In this document: positions 45,294 to 47,517 of the stretch, one piece after another | How positions within the stretch are numbered: position 1 is the first letter of the stretch | Layout: the number at the start of each line of letters is the position of its first letter | NCBI GenBank assembly: GCA_028139135.1 | Contig: JAOINB010000008.1 | Location: 1 to 47,517, forward strand | DNA: 47,517 nucleotides | Direction of reading: 5' to 3' | Source of the DNA: Betaproteobacteria bacterium | GTDB taxonomy: Bacteria > Pseudomonadota > Gammaproteobacteria > Burkholderiales > Burkholderiaceae_A | Notes under the pieces: model-generated | Told to the model about the DNA's origin: nothing | Database searches by the model: none | The model's input: only the letters and a program-made list of their open reading frames with translations | Translations under genes and position numbers: made by a program

Positions 45294-46631
45294 TTAGCTA
45301 GTGTATGCTTTTTCGCTATGCGAGGTTACATCAAGACCTTCTCTTTCTTCGTCTTCACTAACCCTGATACCGACAAGTAAATCAGCTACCTTGAGTGCGA
45401 TAAATGCTACTACAGCAGATACAATAACAGTGATGATTACTGCCTCTAGTTGAATTGCTACCTGAGAAGCAATTGCAAAATCTTCGCCTCCAGTACCTCC
45501 TAACGATGGAGCGGTGAATACACCGGTTAATATAGCACCTAGTATTCCTCCGACCCCATGAATTCCGAAAACGTCAAGAGATTCATCGGCCCCGAGAAGA
45601 CTCTTTAGCCCTGTGCAAGCCCATAGGCACACAAAGCCGGCTATAGCACCTATGATAATTGCCCCCATAATTCCAACAGAACCGCAAGCTGGAGTGATTG
45701 CGACCAAGCCTGAAATCATACCTGAAGCTGCGCCTAGCATAGAAGGTTTCCCCTTAACAAAAGACTCACCCAACGTCCATGCTAAGATTGCAGCACAGGT
45801 TGCAAATAAAGTGTTAGCAAAAGGTAAAGTGGCACCAGAGGTGGCCTCCAGGTTAGAGCCGGCGTTGAATCCAAACCAACCTATCCAAAGAATCGCAGCA
45901 CCAATCAAAGTCATCGGCAATGAATGAGGCGGCATAGGCTCCTTTCCATAACCAATTCTCTTTCCAAGAACATATGCGGCTACCAAACCTGCAATTCCTG
46001 AGTTTATATGAACAACGGTACCGCCGGCAAAATCGAGCGCCCCTTTGTCCAACAGATATCCCCCTGGACCCCATACCATGTGGCAAATTGGCGCGTAGGA
46101 AAATGTAAACCAAATCACAGCAAAGATTAAAACACCTGCAAATTTCGCTCTTTCTGCCATTGACCCAACGATCAAAGCACATGTAAGGCCCGCAAATGTA
46201 GATTGAAAGGCAATGAAAATCGTCTCTGGAAGAACAATCCCGTCGGTAAATGTGCCGGCTGTGCTGTCAGCAGTTGTTCCAGCCAAAAACAGCTGAGAAA
46301 GTCCGCCAACGATCGGATTACCTTCAGTTAAAGCGAGAGAATATCCATAAATTGCCCATAGAACCACGATCAAAGTGAAAACAGTAGTTACCTGCATCAA
46401 CATGGACAGCATGTTTTTAGTACGAACTAAGCCGCCATAAAATAAAGCAAGACCTGGAACGGCCATAAATGTTACAAGTAATGTGGCTGTCATCATCCAT
46501 GCAATATCGCCCTTGAACATAGCTGGTTCAACTGGAACATCCTGTGCAAAAGCTGCACTCGAACACAGAACAGACAACGCAAGTACCTTGCTTAAACTTA
46601 GTTTGCGTAAAGTTTCAATAAAAAATTTCAT
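45294..46631 (-). CDS. amtB: Ammonium transporter AmtB
   Basis: AmtB conducts ammonium across the inner membrane. A signal peptide (about 1-29, ending SSAAFA) is followed by eleven hydrophobic helices. Conserved parts include MTATLLVTFMAVPGLALFYGGLVR (key: GLALFYGG), DFAGGTVVHINSGIAGL with the first pore His, and DVFGIHGVGGILGAILTGVF with the second. At 445 residues it is full length. It lies 28 bp after glnK, the standard pair, and is followed by a terminator. Confidence 0.97.
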   Translation of the reverse strand: MKFFIETLRKLSLSKVLALSVLCSSAAFAQDVPVEPAMFKGDIAWMMTATLLVTFMAVPGLALFYGGLVRTKNMLSMLMQVTTVFTLIVVLWAIYGYSLALTEGNPIVGGLSQLFLAGTTADSTAGTFTDGIVLPETIFIAFQSTFAGLTCALIVGSMAERAKFAGVLIFAVIWFTFSYAPICHMVWGPGGYLLDKGALDFAGGTVVHINSGIAGLVAAYVLGKRIGYGKEPMPPHSLPMTLIGAAILWIGWFGFNAGSNLEATSGATLPFANTLFATCAAILAWTLGESFVKGKPSMLGAASGMISGLVAITPACGSVGIMGAIIIGAIAGFVCLWACTGLKSLLGADESLDVFGIHGVGGILGAILTGVFTAPSLGGTGGEDFAIASQVAIQLEAVIITVIVSAVVAFIALKVADLLVGIRVSEDEEREGLDVTSHSEKAYTS

Positions 46632-46659
46632 AGTTAAAAACCTTTAAAAAATGTTACGT

Positions 46660-47010
<351 letters not shown>

Positions 47011-47018
47011 TTACCTAG

Positions 47019-47054
47019 ATTTCTAGAGAACTCGATTTGAAGTTCTCTAGAAAT
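47019..47054. repeat. Perfect 14-bp inverted repeat between porin gene and glnK
   Basis: ATTTCTAGAGAACT (47019-47032), 8-nt spacer, then its exact reverse complement AGTTCTCTAGAAAT (47041-47054). As RNA it makes a strong stem-loop 20 nt before the glnK ATG. No T run follows, so a simple terminator is unlikely. It may protect the porin mRNA 3' end, be a processing site, attenuate glnK, or act as a protein-binding operator. Confidence 0.9.
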
Positions 47055-47074
47055 TATTAATGTTCCCTAATTGA

Positions 47075-47517
47075 CTACATCGATTTAGAAAAAGATATCA
47101 CTGCGCCAGAAGAAAATGCTGGGCCGACTGCTCCGTCACCGCTATTGTCGATAAAGTCTATACCGACTGAATATCCATTGCCGACGTCCATGGCTAAGCT
47201 CACGCTGTAGTCTTCATAATCTGCTCCCGTTACACCTTCAATTGATGAGGAGCCTGCATGGGCTGAGAGTGTCATAGTATCGGATAATGGAAACTCAGCA
47301 TTTATTTGCATGTACGTTGTGCCGCTATCATCACCCACACCAAACCACTCGGTCGTAAAATAGTGATATCCTGCGCTGACTGCCCCGTAGGATCCGATTA
47401 CGTAGATTTCGTTAGAATTTATGTTTGGCGTTTGGCCAGTGTTATCCGGGTAATAATAATACAAATCACCGATATCAATACTTAACTCACCTACGTCGAA
47501 GGCATATCCTGCGTAAA
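47075..47517 (-). CDS. TorF-family putative porin (5' end outside the window)
   Basis: The open frame runs to the window edge, so the N-terminus with its signal peptide is cut off. The visible part (about 147 residues) has alternating beta strands rich in Gly, Tyr and Ser (FDVGELSIDIGDLYYYYP, YGAVSAGYHYFTTEW, SVGIDFIDNSG) and ends with hydrophobic VISFSKSM, typical of an outer-membrane barrel. Proteins of the TorF (TIGR02001) type precede glnK-amtB in many betaproteobacteria, which supports the name. Its substrate is unknown. A role in nitrogen uptake is suggested by the neighbours only. Confidence 0.8.
   Translation of the reverse strand, partial: YAGYAFDVGELSIDIGDLYYYYPDNTGQTPNINSNEIYVIGSYGAVSAGYHYFTTEWFGVGDDSGTTYMQINAEFPLSDTMTLSAHAGSSSIEGVTGADYEDYSVSLAMDVGNGYSVGIDFIDNSGDGAVGPAFSSGAVISFSKSM

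Overview
The window is AT-rich, almost fully coding bacterial DNA with very short intergenic gaps. Gene content and order point to a betaproteobacterium, probably a streamlined Burkholderiales-like lineage: rpmH-rnpA-yidD-yidC-mnmE beside dnaA-dnaN-gyrB; mnmG-rsmG-parA-parB running into the F-type ATP synthase genes and hemE-priA; def-fmt-htpX-rsmB-DUF4390-ntrY-ntrX-trkA-trkH; metX-metW; and gshA-gshB-EIIA-ptsH-ptsI next to amtB-glnK-TorF porin. This placement is inferred from synteny and protein motifs. I ran no search. I see no CRISPR array, prophage, insertion sequence, tRNA or rRNA.

Layout. Positions 1-14.3 kb (minus strand): a coq7 remnant, a C-terminally shortened priA, hemE, the complete atpI-B-E-F-H-A-G-D-C set, parB, parA, rsmG and mnmG, with a near-perfect parS site just upstream of mnmG. 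Positions 14.3-17.3 kb: gabD-like aldehyde dehydrogenase (minus), then pdxA and a one-domain asparaginase (plus). Positions 17.3-21.15 kb (minus): mnmE, yidC, yidD, rnpA, rpmH. Positions 21.2-26.3 kb (plus): dnaA, dnaN, gyrB. Then topB (minus), followed by the plus-strand run def to trkH (28.9-38.9 kb). Positions 38.9-47.5 kb (minus): metW, metX, ptsI, ptsH, an EIIA-Man protein, gshB, gshA, amtB, glnK and a partial TorF-family porin cut by the window edge.

The switch of gene orientation around rpmH/dnaA, with parABS 7 kb away, indicates the chromosomal origin region. The genes serve replication and segregation (DnaA, DnaN, GyrB, TopB, ParAB), energy (ATP synthase), tRNA and rRNA modification (MnmE/MnmG, RsmG, RsmB), protein start and maturation (Def, Fmt, HtpX, YidC), nitrogen sensing (NtrY/NtrX, GlnK, AmtB), potassium uptake (TrkA/TrkH), methionine and glutathione synthesis, and a regulatory PTS without a visible sugar permease.

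No wholly new multi-gene system is evident. The most unusual points are molecular. hemE has no usual start codon upstream of its conserved N-terminus but has an ideal Shine-Dalgarno placed before AUA; atpI shows a weaker version of the same thing. rnpA is readable only through a -1 shift at a run of ten A. priA and coq7 are both truncated where they meet. The NtrX-like regulator lacks its AAA+ domain. A perfect 14-bp inverted repeat lies in the porin-glnK gap. Two convergent gene pairs share a single TTAA as both stop codons.
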